NCBI GenBank assembly: GCA_000686145.1 | Contig: JMMB01000007.1 | Coordinates: 1,178,001 to 1,242,000 of the forward strand | Direction: 5' to 3' | From: Peptostreptococcaceae bacterium VA2 | GTDB lineage: Bacteria; Bacillota; Clostridia; Peptostreptococcales; Peptostreptococcaceae | Length of the DNA: 64,000 nucleotides | Part shown: positions 24,791 through 34,086 of the stretch, in pieces | Layout of the letters: each line of letters begins with the position of its first letter | How positions within the stretch are numbered: the stretch's first letter is position 1 | Notes under the pieces: generated by a model | The model's input: only the letters and a program-made list of their open reading frames with translations | Database searches by the model: none | Told to the model about the DNA's origin: nothing | Made by a program: the position numbers and the translations under genes

Positions 24791-26347
24791 GTGAGTGATT
24801 GTTTAGTTTTTGAAAAGCTATTTTCTAGCCAATCAGATCGAGGAAATTATACTCCATCAATAAGTTATTTAAATTACTTTATATCTTATACAGGATTAGA
24901 AGATGATGATTTATATAATCTTGAAATATTTAAAAGTAAAGAAAAATTTGATAGCAGGCAAGATATAGTATTATTTTTTGACAGTATACCAAATCCTTGT
25001 GATTTTGATACTATAAATTATTTTAAAGATAAGTTGAAAAATTATAATAATAGTTTAGCAAACATAGATATTACTATTGTGAATGATGAACATTTAAATG
25101 GTAAAATAAAAAAAGTAATTGATATATTTTTAGATAGTCAAAATAATGAATTTAGCAATGATAGAGTTAAACAAAACTTTATCATTAAAATAATATCGTG
25201 GATTAAAGAGTATGTACAACCTTTGAAAATAAGTAAAGATGATACTCCGAAAGTTATATTTTATGGTGATATAAAAAAGCATGAAGCATATCTATTATTG
25301 ATAATTCACCTGATAGGGTTTGATATATTATATTTAAATCCAAATGAAGATAGTAATGTAAATTTATTAGACACTGAAAAATACAAAATAGAAATTATTA
25401 AGGCTAATTTAATAGATGAAAAGATTAGTTTTGAAGAAAGAATAAAACTCGGTGAGGTAATTGAAAAATCAACTATAAAAAAAGCTATGACAGTAGGTGC
25501 TCAGGCATCTAAAAGAATAAGTGATCAATTATTAAATGATTGTAGCTTTATAAAGCCATGGCAACTTCAAGATAGGAAAATAAAGAGTTTATTACTTAAT
25601 TCAACGTTAGATGAGATAGGTATATATTTTAAAGAACCATTAAAACTAAGACCGGGATTTACTTTTGATAATAAAAATGTTGAAGTTCCTGTATTTTTTT
25701 CTAAAATAAATGGAGCTTACAATGATAATAATGATTATTTAGATTTTATAGATAATTTTAGATTTAGTGATGATGTATTTTTTATAGAATTTGATGGAGA
25801 CGTTAGTCGTTTATCTAAAAAATTTACAAAAGATGCTTTTAGTTTATCTTTTTTAATAAATGGAGAAGGTACTATAGATAAAAAAGGTATATTAGAAAAT
25901 AAAAGTTATAATATATCAACTCTAAATGCAAATATTCAAGAAATGATTTTAGAAAAAGTAGAAGAAGTAATAGCTGGGGATATGTTTATATCTAAATTAA
26001 ACAAAGAAGATAGAATAAAAGGATTATATACAGTACTTAATATGGATAAAAAAATTGTTCATATGATAAATAATTTTGATTATTCTCTTATTAATCCTAA
26101 ACTTATATTGTACATAGAAAAAGATTTTATATTTGAAAAAGAAATTTTATTCTTAATGCTTTTATTAAGTAAAATAGGATTTGATATAATCGTATTATGT
26201 CCTTGTGGATCTAACTGTATAGAAAATATAATAAATAATAAATTAATAGATATTCATAGATTAGATAAAATGGTATATGAATTAAAACTAAATTCTATAA
26301 CCAATAGTATACCATTATTTAAGAAAATTTTTGGGAAGAGGAGATAG
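24791..26347 (+). CDS. YceG family protein of Ter/TelA stress systems
   Basis: The 518-residue protein resembles B. subtilis YceG, the partner of TelA (YceH). It contains PSISYLNYFISYTGLEDDDLYNLEIFKSKEKFDSRQDIVLFFD, repeated 'PKVIFYGDIKKHEAYLLLIIHLIGFDILYLNP' and 'PKLILYIEKDFIFEKEILFLMLLLSKIGFDIIVLCPCG' segments (an internal duplication), and IPLFKKIFG at the end. The biochemical role is unknown. GTG 24791 is chosen because AGGAGG at 24779-24784 lies 6 bases upstream; ATG 24770 would place that site inside the coding region. It ends 5 bp before telA. Confidence 0.83.
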   Translation: MSDCLVFEKLFSSQSDRGNYTPSISYLNYFISYTGLEDDDLYNLEIFKSKEKFDSRQDIVLFFDSIPNPCDFDTINYFKDKLKNYNNSLANIDITIVNDEHLNGKIKKVIDIFLDSQNNEFSNDRVKQNFIIKIISWIKEYVQPLKISKDDTPKVIFYGDIKKHEAYLLLIIHLIGFDILYLNPNEDSNVNLLDTEKYKIEIIKANLIDEKISFEERIKLGEVIEKSTIKKAMTVGAQASKRISDQLLNDCSFIKPWQLQDRKIKSLLLNSTLDEIGIYFKEPLKLRPGFTFDNKNVEVPVFFSKINGAYNDNNDYLDFIDNFRFSDDVFFIEFDGDVSRLSKKFTKDAFSLSFLINGEGTIDKKGILENKSYNISTLNANIQEMILEKVEEVIAGDMFISKLNKEDRIKGLYTVLNMDKKIVHMINNFDYSLINPKLILYIEKDFIFEKEILFLMLLLSKIGFDIIVLCPCGSNCIENIINNKLIDIHRLDKMVYELKLNSITNSIPLFKKIFGKRR

Positions 26348-26352
26348 CTAGT

Positions 26353-27474
26353 ATGGCAATAAATATGAACAGACAATCAAGTAATAACTCTACTGTAAAT
26401 GCACCTCAAATAGTAGAAGAAAAATTTGATATAGTAGAATATACAAATAATAAAAAAGCAGAACTTAGAAAATCAAAGGAGGTAGAAACATTAACATCTT
26501 TGATAGAAGTTGAAAATCCTGATACTATACTTCAGTTTGGGAGGGGAGCATCAGAAGGAATAGCAAGAGTTTCAGATTCTTTATTAAGCTCTATTAAGCT
26601 AAATAAAAACGAAGAAAATTCTAAAATGTTACTTCATTTAGCAAAAATAATGGACAAATTTGATCTAGATGATTTTCAAGAAGCAAAAGAACCAAGTATT
26701 TTACAAAAGATATTTAAAAAAGCAAATAATGCAGTTGAGTTAATGTTTAAGAAATATGAAACATTAGGTGGAGAAGTTGAAAAAATTCAAATAGAATTAG
26801 AGCAATATGAAAGAGATATAGCGATGTCTAATAAACAATTAGGAGCTATGCTAGATGAGAACTTTAATTTCTATAATGAATTACAAAAATACATTGTAGC
26901 AGGTGAAATGGCTGTAGAAGAAATGGATAATGAAATATTACCATTATTTAAAGAAAAAAGTGAAAATAGTACAGATCAAATGGATATGGTTAACTACCAA
27001 GATCTTTTAAAAGTATACGATATGTTAAACCAAAGAGTATATGATTTGAGAGTAGCAGAAAATATATCAATACAAACGATACCAATGTTAAGAGGAATGC
27101 AACATAACAATTATGGTTTAATAAGAAAAATAAATAGTGCTTTTGTTGTAACACTACCAGTATTTAAGCAATGTTTATCTCAAGCTATAATACTAAAAAA
27201 ACAAGAGTTACAAGCTAAATCTTTAAAAGCTCTAGATGATAAGACTAATGAACTTTTACTTAGAAATGCTCAAAATGTAACAACTCAAAGTGCTCAAATA
27301 TCTAGAATGGCAAATTCAAGTTCTATTCAAATAGAGACATTAGAAAAAATGTATACTACTATAAAAAGTGGAATAGATGAAACTATGAGAATAGAAGAAG
27401 GCAATAGAGAACGTATGAAAGATAACAGCAAAAGATTAGAGGGTATAAATACATCATTAATATTTAATAAGTAA
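26353..27474 (+). CDS. telA: TelA family toxic-anion resistance protein
   Basis: The 373-residue, mostly alpha-helical protein matches TelA/YceH. It has FGRGASEGIARVSDSLLSSIK, then LQKIFKKANNAVELMFKKYETLGGEVEKIQIELEQYERDIAMSNKQLGAMLDENFNFYNELQKYIVAGEMA and the C-terminal ALDDKTNELLLRNAQNVTTQSAQISRMANSSSIQIETLEKMYTTIKSGI. Long coiled coils run through the chain. TelA proteins confer resistance to tellurite and some cell-wall antibiotics and co-occur with YceG and TerD. SD GAGGAG precedes ATG 26353. A terminator separates it from the downstream biosynthetic genes. Confidence 0.9.
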   Translation: MAINMNRQSSNNSTVNAPQIVEEKFDIVEYTNNKKAELRKSKEVETLTSLIEVENPDTILQFGRGASEGIARVSDSLLSSIKLNKNEENSKMLLHLAKIMDKFDLDDFQEAKEPSILQKIFKKANNAVELMFKKYETLGGEVEKIQIELEQYERDIAMSNKQLGAMLDENFNFYNELQKYIVAGEMAVEEMDNEILPLFKEKSENSTDQMDMVNYQDLLKVYDMLNQRVYDLRVAENISIQTIPMLRGMQHNNYGLIRKINSAFVVTLPVFKQCLSQAIILKKQELQAKSLKALDDKTNELLLRNAQNVTTQSAQISRMANSSSIQIETLEKMYTTIKSGIDETMRIEEGNRERMKDNSKRLEGINTSLIFNK

Positions 27475-27480
27475 TATGTT

Positions 27481-27518
27481 AAAGGGCTAATTTACTTGAG
27501 TTAGCCCTTTATATTTTA
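27481..27518 (+). terminator. Terminator between telA and CitE-like gene
   Basis: AAAGGGCTAA...TTAGCCCTTT stem and T-rich tail. It may allow readthrough, since the downstream genes belong to the same functional system. Confidence 0.83.
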
Positions 27519-27566
27519 TAAAAAATGTTTATTATAGAGATGAATTGAATTTTAAGAGGTGAGAAA

Positions 27567-28643
27567 TTGAGATACTTTGACTACATAGGTAATAAAAATA
27601 TAGAGAGAATATTTTTAAAAAAACCGCAATATTTTAATCGTTATACAGACAAAGACTTATTAAAATGTTCATTAGGTGCATTTATATACGTACCAGCTAC
27701 AAGATATGATATGGTGTATAAAACTGTAAGTGGGAAAGTTATGGGCGCTAGACCATTAGCAATATGCCTTGAAGACGCAGTTGGAGCAGCAGGAGAAGAA
27801 GAGGCGATAAAAAATTTAGAACTAATTTTAAAAAACTTTAAAAATGATAATGTGAAAAATCTTGATGATATACCTTTAATTTTTATTAGAATAAGAGATG
27901 CGAATCAATTAGAAAAAATAAAAAAAATAATTAAAGATTATGAAAAAATAATAACAGGCATATTAATTCCGAAATGTGATTCACATCTTATTGAAAAAAT
28001 AATAAATATATTAAACTCTTTTAAATTAACTAAAATGTATGTTATTCCTATAATAGAAAGTAAAGAATTTATATATAAAGAAAATAAGGAGTACTATTTT
28101 GAGAATATGTATAAAACTCTTTTGAAACATAAGAACAGAGTTCTAAATATTAGAATAGGGATAGCTGATTTATTAGGAATATATGGAATAAGAAGAAGTA
28201 AGCTTTTTTCAATGTATGATAATATAATTTGTACTTCATTTATACATGATGTTATAAATTATTTAAATAGACCTGAACTAGATATACCTATAAGTGGGGG
28301 GGTTTCAGAGTTATTTAATATGGATAATGAAACCATAAGAAATAAATATATTGAAGAAATAATGCTAGATAAATTCCATGGATTTATTGGAAAAACAGTA
28401 ATACATCCAAATCAAATTAAAATTGTACAAGCTCTTCAAGTTATAAGCTATGAAGATTATATCGATGCTAAAAATATATTAAATAGTACTGAAAGCATAT
28501 ATGGTGTGAGCAAGGGGATATTAGGAGACCGAATGAATGAAGTAAATCCTCATTTATTATGGGCTAAAAAAACGTTAATTTTATCCCAAATATATGGAGT
28601 ATTAAATGAAGGGATTGATTATAATGAATTACTTGAATTTTAA
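27567..28643 (+). CDS. CitE-like HpcH/HpaI aldolase/lyase of the Ter biosynthetic module
   Basis: The 358-residue TIM-barrel protein has RPLAICLEDAVGAAGEEEA (acidic metal ligand), PLIFIRIRD (Arg binding the acid substrate), ITGILIPKCDS, VIPIIESKEFI and GKTVIHPNQIKIVQAL, all typical of the CitE/HpcH lyase family. Proteins of this type are a core enzyme of the predicted nucleoside-like metabolite pathway attached to Ter systems (Anantharaman, Iyer and Aravind), where they would make or break a C-C bond on a sugar-like intermediate. TTG 27567 is the start, with AAGAGGTG upstream. The next gene overlaps its end. Confidence 0.87.
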   Translation: MRYFDYIGNKNIERIFLKKPQYFNRYTDKDLLKCSLGAFIYVPATRYDMVYKTVSGKVMGARPLAICLEDAVGAAGEEEAIKNLELILKNFKNDNVKNLDDIPLIFIRIRDANQLEKIKKIIKDYEKIITGILIPKCDSHLIEKIINILNSFKLTKMYVIPIIESKEFIYKENKEYYFENMYKTLLKHKNRVLNIRIGIADLLGIYGIRRSKLFSMYDNIICTSFIHDVINYLNRPELDIPISGGVSELFNMDNETIRNKYIEEIMLDKFHGFIGKTVIHPNQIKIVQALQVISYEDYIDAKNILNSTESIYGVSKGILGDRMNEVNPHLLWAKKTLILSQIYGVLNEGIDYNELLEF

Positions 28644-29817
28644 ATGTGACATAAATATTGAAGACAATCCTTTAAATTTAAACATAGATGATTATCTTCA
28701 AGTGGGAATAAGAAATAATCCCAAAAGACGTTTTTTATTTGTTTCAAAGGTATTAGGAAAACATTTGGCTTGTAAACCGAAAATTATGGATGAGATAGGT
28801 GAGTTAATAGTAGAGGTATATGATACTAAAAATACAGGTTTGAAAAACAATAAAGGGACTGTAATATCATTTGCCGAAACGGGAACAGCACTAGGTCATA
28901 GTGTATTTAATTATTTAGATGGAGATTATGAGTTTATACATACAACAAGAGAAAAAGTTGATGAATATAAAAGTCTAGAATTTTTAGAAGAACATTCTCA
29001 TGCAACTGACCATAATTTATATTTTGAAGAACTTGAAAATATAAATTATGGAAATCATATATTTTTAGTAGATGACGAGATAACAACAGCTAACACTTGC
29101 ATAAATATAATAAGAAAAATCCAAAGTATTTATCCTAAAAAAAAGTACACAATTTGTTCAATCTTAAACTGGGTAAATGATGAAAATATAGAGAAGATTA
29201 AAAAAATAGAAAAAGAACTTAAATGCAGTATTGAATTTGTATATTTATTCAAAGGAAAATTTAATTTTAATATAAGCGAAGAAATACAATATAAAGAAAT
29301 AGAAGATTTAAAAATAAGTAAAAAAGATTTATGTGTAAATTATATAAACTTAGATATGAAAGATTATATAGGGAATAAACGATATATAAAATATAGTGGT
29401 AGATTTGGGATAAATAAAAATGATCAAGCCAATTTAATTAAAATTATAAAAAGAGAAAAAAATAAATTAGAAGTTAAAAATAAAGAAGATAATATATTGG
29501 TTTTAGGCAGTGAAGAGTTTATGTATGTGCCTATGATGTTTGCTAAAGAAATGGAAGGAAATATTTATTATCATTCTACAAGTAGAAGTCCAATCATAGA
29601 AATGAAAAACCAAGATTATCCAATAAATACTAAGTTTAAGTTAAATAGTTTTTACAATGAAGAAACTGTAAATTACGTATATAATCTAGAAAAAAATGAT
29701 TATAAAGAATGTTTTTTATTTGTAGAGCTTAGACAGAATAAAAAAAATTATGAAAAAATTATAAATATATTTAAGCAAATAAATATAGAAAAGCTAAATA
29801 TAGTAGTTTGTAGTTAG
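28624..29817 (+). CDS. Phosphoribosyltransferase-TRSP domain protein of the Ter module
   Basis: The 397-residue protein has two parts. The N-terminal phosphoribosyltransferase domain includes NPKRRFLFVSKVLGKHLACKP, the PRPP-binding loop HIFLVDDEITTANTC and FAETGTALGHSVF. The C-terminal TRSP domain contains the diagnostic HSTSRSPI. This is the PRTase_2 plus TRSP architecture of Ter-associated biosynthetic clusters, thought to join a base to PRPP. ATG 28624 overlaps the CitE-like stop by 20 bp, with GAAGGG upstream; in-frame ATG 28606 has no SD. It is translationally coupled to the lyase. Confidence 0.87.
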   Translation: MNYLNFKCDINIEDNPLNLNIDDYLQVGIRNNPKRRFLFVSKVLGKHLACKPKIMDEIGELIVEVYDTKNTGLKNNKGTVISFAETGTALGHSVFNYLDGDYEFIHTTREKVDEYKSLEFLEEHSHATDHNLYFEELENINYGNHIFLVDDEITTANTCINIIRKIQSIYPKKKYTICSILNWVNDENIEKIKKIEKELKCSIEFVYLFKGKFNFNISEEIQYKEIEDLKISKKDLCVNYINLDMKDYIGNKRYIKYSGRFGINKNDQANLIKIIKREKNKLEVKNKEDNILVLGSEEFMYVPMMFAKEMEGNIYYHSTSRSPIIEMKNQDYPINTKFKLNSFYNEETVNYVYNLEKNDYKECFLFVELRQNKKNYEKIINIFKQINIEKLNIVVCS

Positions 29818-29830
29818 GGGGGTAATAATA

Positions 29831-30919
29831 TTGAATACTTTTGGAACTTATAATAAAGATGATGTAGTTTTTCTATTAAAAGATATATCAAATTTAATAT
29901 GCGAAGAAAATAATAATGACCGTGAAATGAAAATACAAAATGGAGAACATTATTCACAAATGTTGCCTATAGAAAAAAGTGTTAGTGCACAATACTTAAA
30001 CTTATATAAAGAAAAATTAGAAAATAATAAAGAAAAATTAGCTTATGCAATAGGTGTAATGAGCGAAAAAATAATTAAAAAAAATGGCAAAGATATAGTG
30101 TTAGTATCTCTTGCAAGAGCAGGAACACCAATTGGAATTTTAGCTAAAAGATATTTAAAAGATAGATATAATTTAAAATTACCTCACTATACAATATCTA
30201 TAATAAGAGATAAAGGTATTGATGTAAATGCTATTAAGTACATAATAAAAAAACATCCAAATTCCAAAATTCAATTTATAGATGGATGGACGGGTAAAGG
30301 CACTATATGTGGTGAATTAAGTAAATCATGTGAATCTATGAAAAGTATGTTAGGGATAGAAATTAAGCCAACATTGGCAGTTCTTGCAGACCCAGCAGGA
30401 TATGCAGAAGTTTATGGGGAAAGAGAAGATTTTTTAATACCAAGTGCATGTTTAAATTCAATAGTATCTGGACTTATTAGCAGAACGGTTTTAAGAGATG
30501 ACATAATAGGAGAAGATGATTTTCATGGTGCAAAATTTTATAAAGAGTTAGTAAATGAAGATCAATCGATTAGATATGTAGAAACTATTGAAAATTGTTT
30601 TGAAAATCAGTATAAAAATATAGACTACGAAGTTGGAAAATATAATAAAGAAGAACTTAGTAAAATTGGAGATGTGGATGTTTTAAATTTACAAAAAAAG
30701 TATAATATAGAGGATAAGAATTTTATAAAGCCAGGGGTAGGAGAAACTACAAGAGTGCTGCTTAGAAGAATACCTGATAAGATAATTGTAAAAGATGTAG
30801 ATGATAAAAATATAGCTCACATAGTGGTATTAGCTAAGGAAAAAAATATAGAGATAGTACAAATGGATTTGAAAGCATATAGATGTTGTGGGATAATAAA
30901 GAACTTAAAAGATATATAA
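29831..30919 (+). CDS. StiP-PELOTA domain protein of the Ter module
   Basis: The 362-residue protein starts with a StiP domain (VVLSLARAGTPIGILAKRYL-like, GHYTISIIRDKGID, FIDGWTGKGTICGEL, LADPAGYAEVYGEREDFLIPSACLNSIVSGLISRT). StiP is annotated as a cysteine-protease or PRTase-like domain. A C-terminal PELOTA-type domain follows (GVGETTRVLLRRIPDKIIVKDVDDKNIAHIVVLAKEKNIEI), a fold related to RNA-binding L7Ae-like proteins. This pairing is specific to Ter stress clusters. The substrate is unknown. TTG 29831 is the start, with AGGGGGG eight bases upstream; the gap to the previous gene is 13 bp. Confidence 0.86.
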   Translation: MNTFGTYNKDDVVFLLKDISNLICEENNNDREMKIQNGEHYSQMLPIEKSVSAQYLNLYKEKLENNKEKLAYAIGVMSEKIIKKNGKDIVLVSLARAGTPIGILAKRYLKDRYNLKLPHYTISIIRDKGIDVNAIKYIIKKHPNSKIQFIDGWTGKGTICGELSKSCESMKSMLGIEIKPTLAVLADPAGYAEVYGEREDFLIPSACLNSIVSGLISRTVLRDDIIGEDDFHGAKFYKELVNEDQSIRYVETIENCFENQYKNIDYEVGKYNKEELSKIGDVDVLNLQKKYNIEDKNFIKPGVGETTRVLLRRIPDKIIVKDVDDKNIAHIVVLAKEKNIEIVQMDLKAYRCCGIIKNLKDI

Positions 30920-30947
30920 AATATGAACTATAAAGGATGCAGAGAAT

Positions 30948-31733
30948 ATGTATATTTTTTCGGATTTAGATAGAACAATAATTTATTCAAATAAATTTTT
31001 AGATACAGATGTTAGATATCAAAACATAGAAAAGTATGAAGGCAGAGATATATCTTATATATCATTAAATACTATAAGATATATAAAAAAATTACAGGAT
31101 ATGGGCATGTTTATACCAACTACAACTAGAACAACAGAACAATTTAATCGTATAAATTTCAAGCAATATGGTATAAATTTTTCCTGGGTAATAACTACCA
31201 ACGGTGGGTACATATTAAATAATAATAAAGTTTTAGAAAGTTGGAATGAGGAAGTAGAAAAAATTAAAAAAATTTCTTATGACTTAGAGATTATGCTTAA
31301 AGATTTTGAAATATATGTTGATTTACCTGGAGTGCTGAAATTTGGAATTGCTAGTGAATTATTTTTCTATATAGTAGTTGATTATTCAATATTTGATATA
31401 CAATGTTTAAATGCATATATAAAACAATTGAAAGAAAGAAAATGGGATATGTATACTAGTGGAAGAAAGATATATTTTTTACCAAAAGGGATAAGCAAAG
31501 AAAATGCAATAAAACATTTATGCGAAAAACTTAATATCAATGAACATATTGCAATAGGGGATTCTACTATGGATTATAATATGGTCAAAAATGCAGATTA
31601 TGGATATGTGTTAAAACATGGAGATATGTTAACTGAAAATGATGATTTATTTATAAGTGAATCAGAAGGAATGAATGGAACTGAATTTATTTTACAATCA
31701 ATAATTAAAAATTATCAAGCTGTAAATATTTAA
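30948..31733 (+). CDS. HAD-family phosphatase of the Ter module
   Basis: The 261-residue HAD hydrolase has motif I FSDLDRTII (D6-x-D8 nucleophile pair), motif II TTTRT, the Lys of motif III in ISKENAIKHL and motif IV GDSTMDYNMV. A Cof-type cap lies between motifs II and III. It would dephosphorylate a sugar- or nucleotide-like phosphate. It closes the CitE-PRTase-StiP operon and is predicted to remove the phosphate from the finished metabolite (inference from the described Ter pathway). SD AAGGATG precedes ATG 30948. A terminator shared with aspD follows. Confidence 0.88.
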   Translation: MYIFSDLDRTIIYSNKFLDTDVRYQNIEKYEGRDISYISLNTIRYIKKLQDMGMFIPTTTRTTEQFNRINFKQYGINFSWVITTNGGYILNNNKVLESWNEEVEKIKKISYDLEIMLKDFEIYVDLPGVLKFGIASELFFYIVVDYSIFDIQCLNAYIKQLKERKWDMYTSGRKIYFLPKGISKENAIKHLCEKLNINEHIAIGDSTMDYNMVKNADYGYVLKHGDMLTENDDLFISESEGMNGTEFILQSIIKNYQAVNI

Positions 31734-31770
31734 TATTACTTAAAAATAATTTATAAAATATTTTTGATAA

Positions 31771-31811
31771 AAAAGAACCTATTAAAATGATTGTTTTAAT
31801 AGGTTCTTTTT
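31771..31811. terminator. Bidirectional terminator between Ter module and aspD
   Basis: AAAAGAACCTATTAAAA and TTTTAATAGGTTCTTTT form a perfect stem with T-runs on both strands between convergent genes. Confidence 0.9.
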
Positions 31812-31813
31812 GT

Positions 31814-33466
31814 CTATATTAATTTTGAATTATTTATAGCATCTTTTTTTAATGTAGCATACTCAGATACATAATTATTTAAAATAGTTTTTAAAGCACT
31901 ACCTATTTTAGCATAAGCTTCATCTTGAAGGTTAGCAAGGGAAACCCTTACAGACCACTCTGGAGCAGAAAATCCATTTCCACCAAGAAGAACTATAGAG
32001 TAATCATTAGCTAGTTTATATAAGACATCTACAGGTGAGTATTTGTGTTTAATATAAGTTACAAAATCTTCTCCGTAATTAACACGAGCCCATTGTTCTA
32101 TATCAAATTGAGTATAATAAGCTGCATTATCTTTATCTTCTTTAACAGATACTCCTAGTGACTTGTACAATAGATTATAACGAGTGTTACAAATACTCAT
32201 ATTAAGTTTTTTATAAGTATTTTCGCTATCTATTAAAGCAAATGCAGAGAAAAATGCCATTTGAACTTGTTGAGGAGTTGAAAGTCCAGCAGTATGATTA
32301 AGTGCTACAAGTCTACTGTCAGCCACTATTCTATCCATAAATGATATAGAAGCAGGGTTTAAACTCATATCTCCATAACGTTGATTTAAAGATATTTTTA
32401 ACTCTTCATCTAAATCGCTTATTCTTTTATCAAATACATTTTCTTCATGTAGAGCCATTGTACCTAATCTCCAACCTGTAACGCCGAAGTATTTAGAGTA
32501 AGAGTAAACACCTATTGTGTTATATGGTAGTTTTGCCATTAAAGATGTAAAATCATTTACAAAAGTTCCATAAACATCATCTGAAACTATCATTAAATCT
32601 TCATTATAGTTTTTAACTACATCAACAAGGTTTGTTGCAGAAGTTTCATTTATAGCAATTGAAGCAGGGTTGTTAGGATTAACAACAAATAATGCTTTTA
32701 TTGATTTATCTTTAAGCTTTTCAAGTTCTTTTTTAGAATATTGCCATGTGTGATTTTTATGTTCATCTACTTCATCTGCATTTATATTTATAACTTCAAA
32801 ATTATATCTAGGAAGATGAGGTATTTCAAGATAAGGTGTAAAAATTGGAGTCATTAAAGCTATTTTATCACCTTTTTTCAAAAGTTCATTAGCCATTAAA
32901 GAATCAAAGATATAACACATTGCAGCAGTTGCACCTTCAACAGCAAAAACGTCTAATTTTCCACCTAGTTCTGTATCGTATTTCATTTCTTGGATTAAAT
33001 AATCATGAACTATTTGTTCTAAATGAGGTAACATTCTATCAGGTAATGGATAGTTATCACCTATTATAGCATCAGCTAATTCATGAACAAAAGAATCTCC
33101 ATTAAAGTTTAATGTGTTTATGCCATAGTCTACGATGCTTTTTAAAAAAGAAGTACCAGGCATATTTTTGTTTTCGCTTATATATTTATAAAATCTATCA
33201 CATATACCATCCTTTTGAGGCATTCCAGCTAAATCACCTAAATCCCAATTCAAACGAGTCTCATTGATTGCAAATTGACCGAATGTAAAGAATGCTTCTC
33301 TAGGAGTTGCAGCAGTCCAATTTGGATTTCCACGACCAGCATCAAGTATATTAATATTTTTATTTTTTGCATTATATTTTGCTAAATCTATTAATCTATC
33401 CTTAAATTCAAAAGGACTTATATTTCCATATATCATTTGTATTTCTTTATAACTATGCTTTTTCAT
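31814..33466 (-). CDS. aspD: Aspartate aminotransferase / aspartate 4-decarboxylase
   Basis: The 550-residue length and motifs identify the large bifunctional AspD family. They are LDAGRGNPNWTAATPREAFFTFGQFA near the N terminus, VNPNNPASIA, VSDDVYGTF and YSYSKYFGVTGWRLG, with the PLP Lys at about residue 325. It decarboxylates aspartate to alanine and CO2. In lactic bacteria it works with the AspT antiporter to make proton motive force; no aspT is present here. An ACAACCAGTTGT dyad at 33499-33510 in the promoter region is a possible operator. SD AAGGAG precedes ATG 33466. Confidence 0.93.
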   Translation of the reverse strand: MKKHSYKEIQMIYGNISPFEFKDRLIDLAKYNAKNKNINILDAGRGNPNWTAATPREAFFTFGQFAINETRLNWDLGDLAGMPQKDGICDRFYKYISENKNMPGTSFLKSIVDYGINTLNFNGDSFVHELADAIIGDNYPLPDRMLPHLEQIVHDYLIQEMKYDTELGGKLDVFAVEGATAAMCYIFDSLMANELLKKGDKIALMTPIFTPYLEIPHLPRYNFEVININADEVDEHKNHTWQYSKKELEKLKDKSIKALFVVNPNNPASIAINETSATNLVDVVKNYNEDLMIVSDDVYGTFVNDFTSLMAKLPYNTIGVYSYSKYFGVTGWRLGTMALHEENVFDKRISDLDEELKISLNQRYGDMSLNPASISFMDRIVADSRLVALNHTAGLSTPQQVQMAFFSAFALIDSENTYKKLNMSICNTRYNLLYKSLGVSVKEDKDNAAYYTQFDIEQWARVNYGEDFVTYIKHKYSPVDVLYKLANDYSIVLLGGNGFSAPEWSVRVSLANLQDEAYAKIGSALKTILNNYVSEYATLKKDAINNSKLI

Positions 33467-33727
33467 AAAATAATCTCCTTAAATATAACTTTATAATTAC
33501 AACCAGTTGTTATATATGATTATATAAAATTTTAGGAAAAAAGTAAATAATTAAAAAAGGTGTATATGTACAATAGCTTTATAAAAATATTGCTTAAAAC
33601 AATATAAAGCTTTTTATATAAAATAAATATGGGTATTTGAATTAATTAATTAAGTTAATAGATTGAAAAATAAGATAAAAAATTAAAAAGTAAAAAATGA
33701 AAAAAATGTAAAATATTAAAATAATAG
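33467..33727. other. AT-rich gap upstream of lysine riboswitch
   Basis: Apart from the ACAACCAGTTGT dyad near aspD, the stretch is simple A/T-rich sequence with TAAT and AAAAAT runs. No ORF with an RBS was seen. Confidence 0.4.
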
Positions 33728-33756
33728 TTGATAAAAAATAAATAGTACTATATACT
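33728..33756 (+). promoter_or_regulatory. Promoter of lysine riboswitch transcript
   Basis: TTGATA (33728-33733), 17-bp spacer, TATACT (33751-33756). RNA would start about 25-30 bases before the aptamer. Confidence 0.65.
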
Positions 33757-33788
33757 CAATGTTAATAAAATAAAAGTGAATAAAATAT

Positions 33789-33957
33789 AGGGTAGAGGCT
33801 GCGATATTTATCAGTACTAGTAACGAGTTAAGCACGATGACTTGCTAGGAAAGGAACTATCGCCGAAGTTTATAACTGATGCTTTAAGGTTATATATCTG
33901 GGGATACATAGAATATATGTATAACTGTCACAAACTTGTTTTGTGGGGAGCTACATT
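33789..33957 (+). promoter_or_regulatory. Lysine riboswitch (L box)
   Basis: The conserved lysine-aptamer blocks are present in order: GGTAGAGGCTGCGAT, CAGTA, GGAAAGGAACTATCGCCGAAG, CTGGGGATACATAGAATATATGTATAACTGTCAC as a closed helix, and TTGTGGGGAGCTAC pairing back to the 5' end (helix P1). A terminator at 34046-34083 forms the expression platform. Lysine binding is expected to stop transcription. In Firmicutes such elements control lysine synthesis or transport; here the next reading frame is a truncated NhaC-family transporter. Confidence 0.9.
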
Positions 33958-34045
33958 TAAGGAATTATAGTACATATTGGTATAGTAAAATTGTAATATA
34001 CAATTTTAAATTTGAGCTAATCAAATACTAAATTTATGTAAATAA

Positions 34046-34083
34046 TATTAGAGCCTTGAGTGTAAACTCAAGGCTCTTTTTTA
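34046..34083 (+). terminator. Riboswitch terminator
   Basis: GAGCCTTGAG (34051-34060) pairs perfectly with CTCAAGGCTC (34067-34076) and is followed by six T residues. Confidence 0.9.
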
Positions 34084-34086
34084 ATA

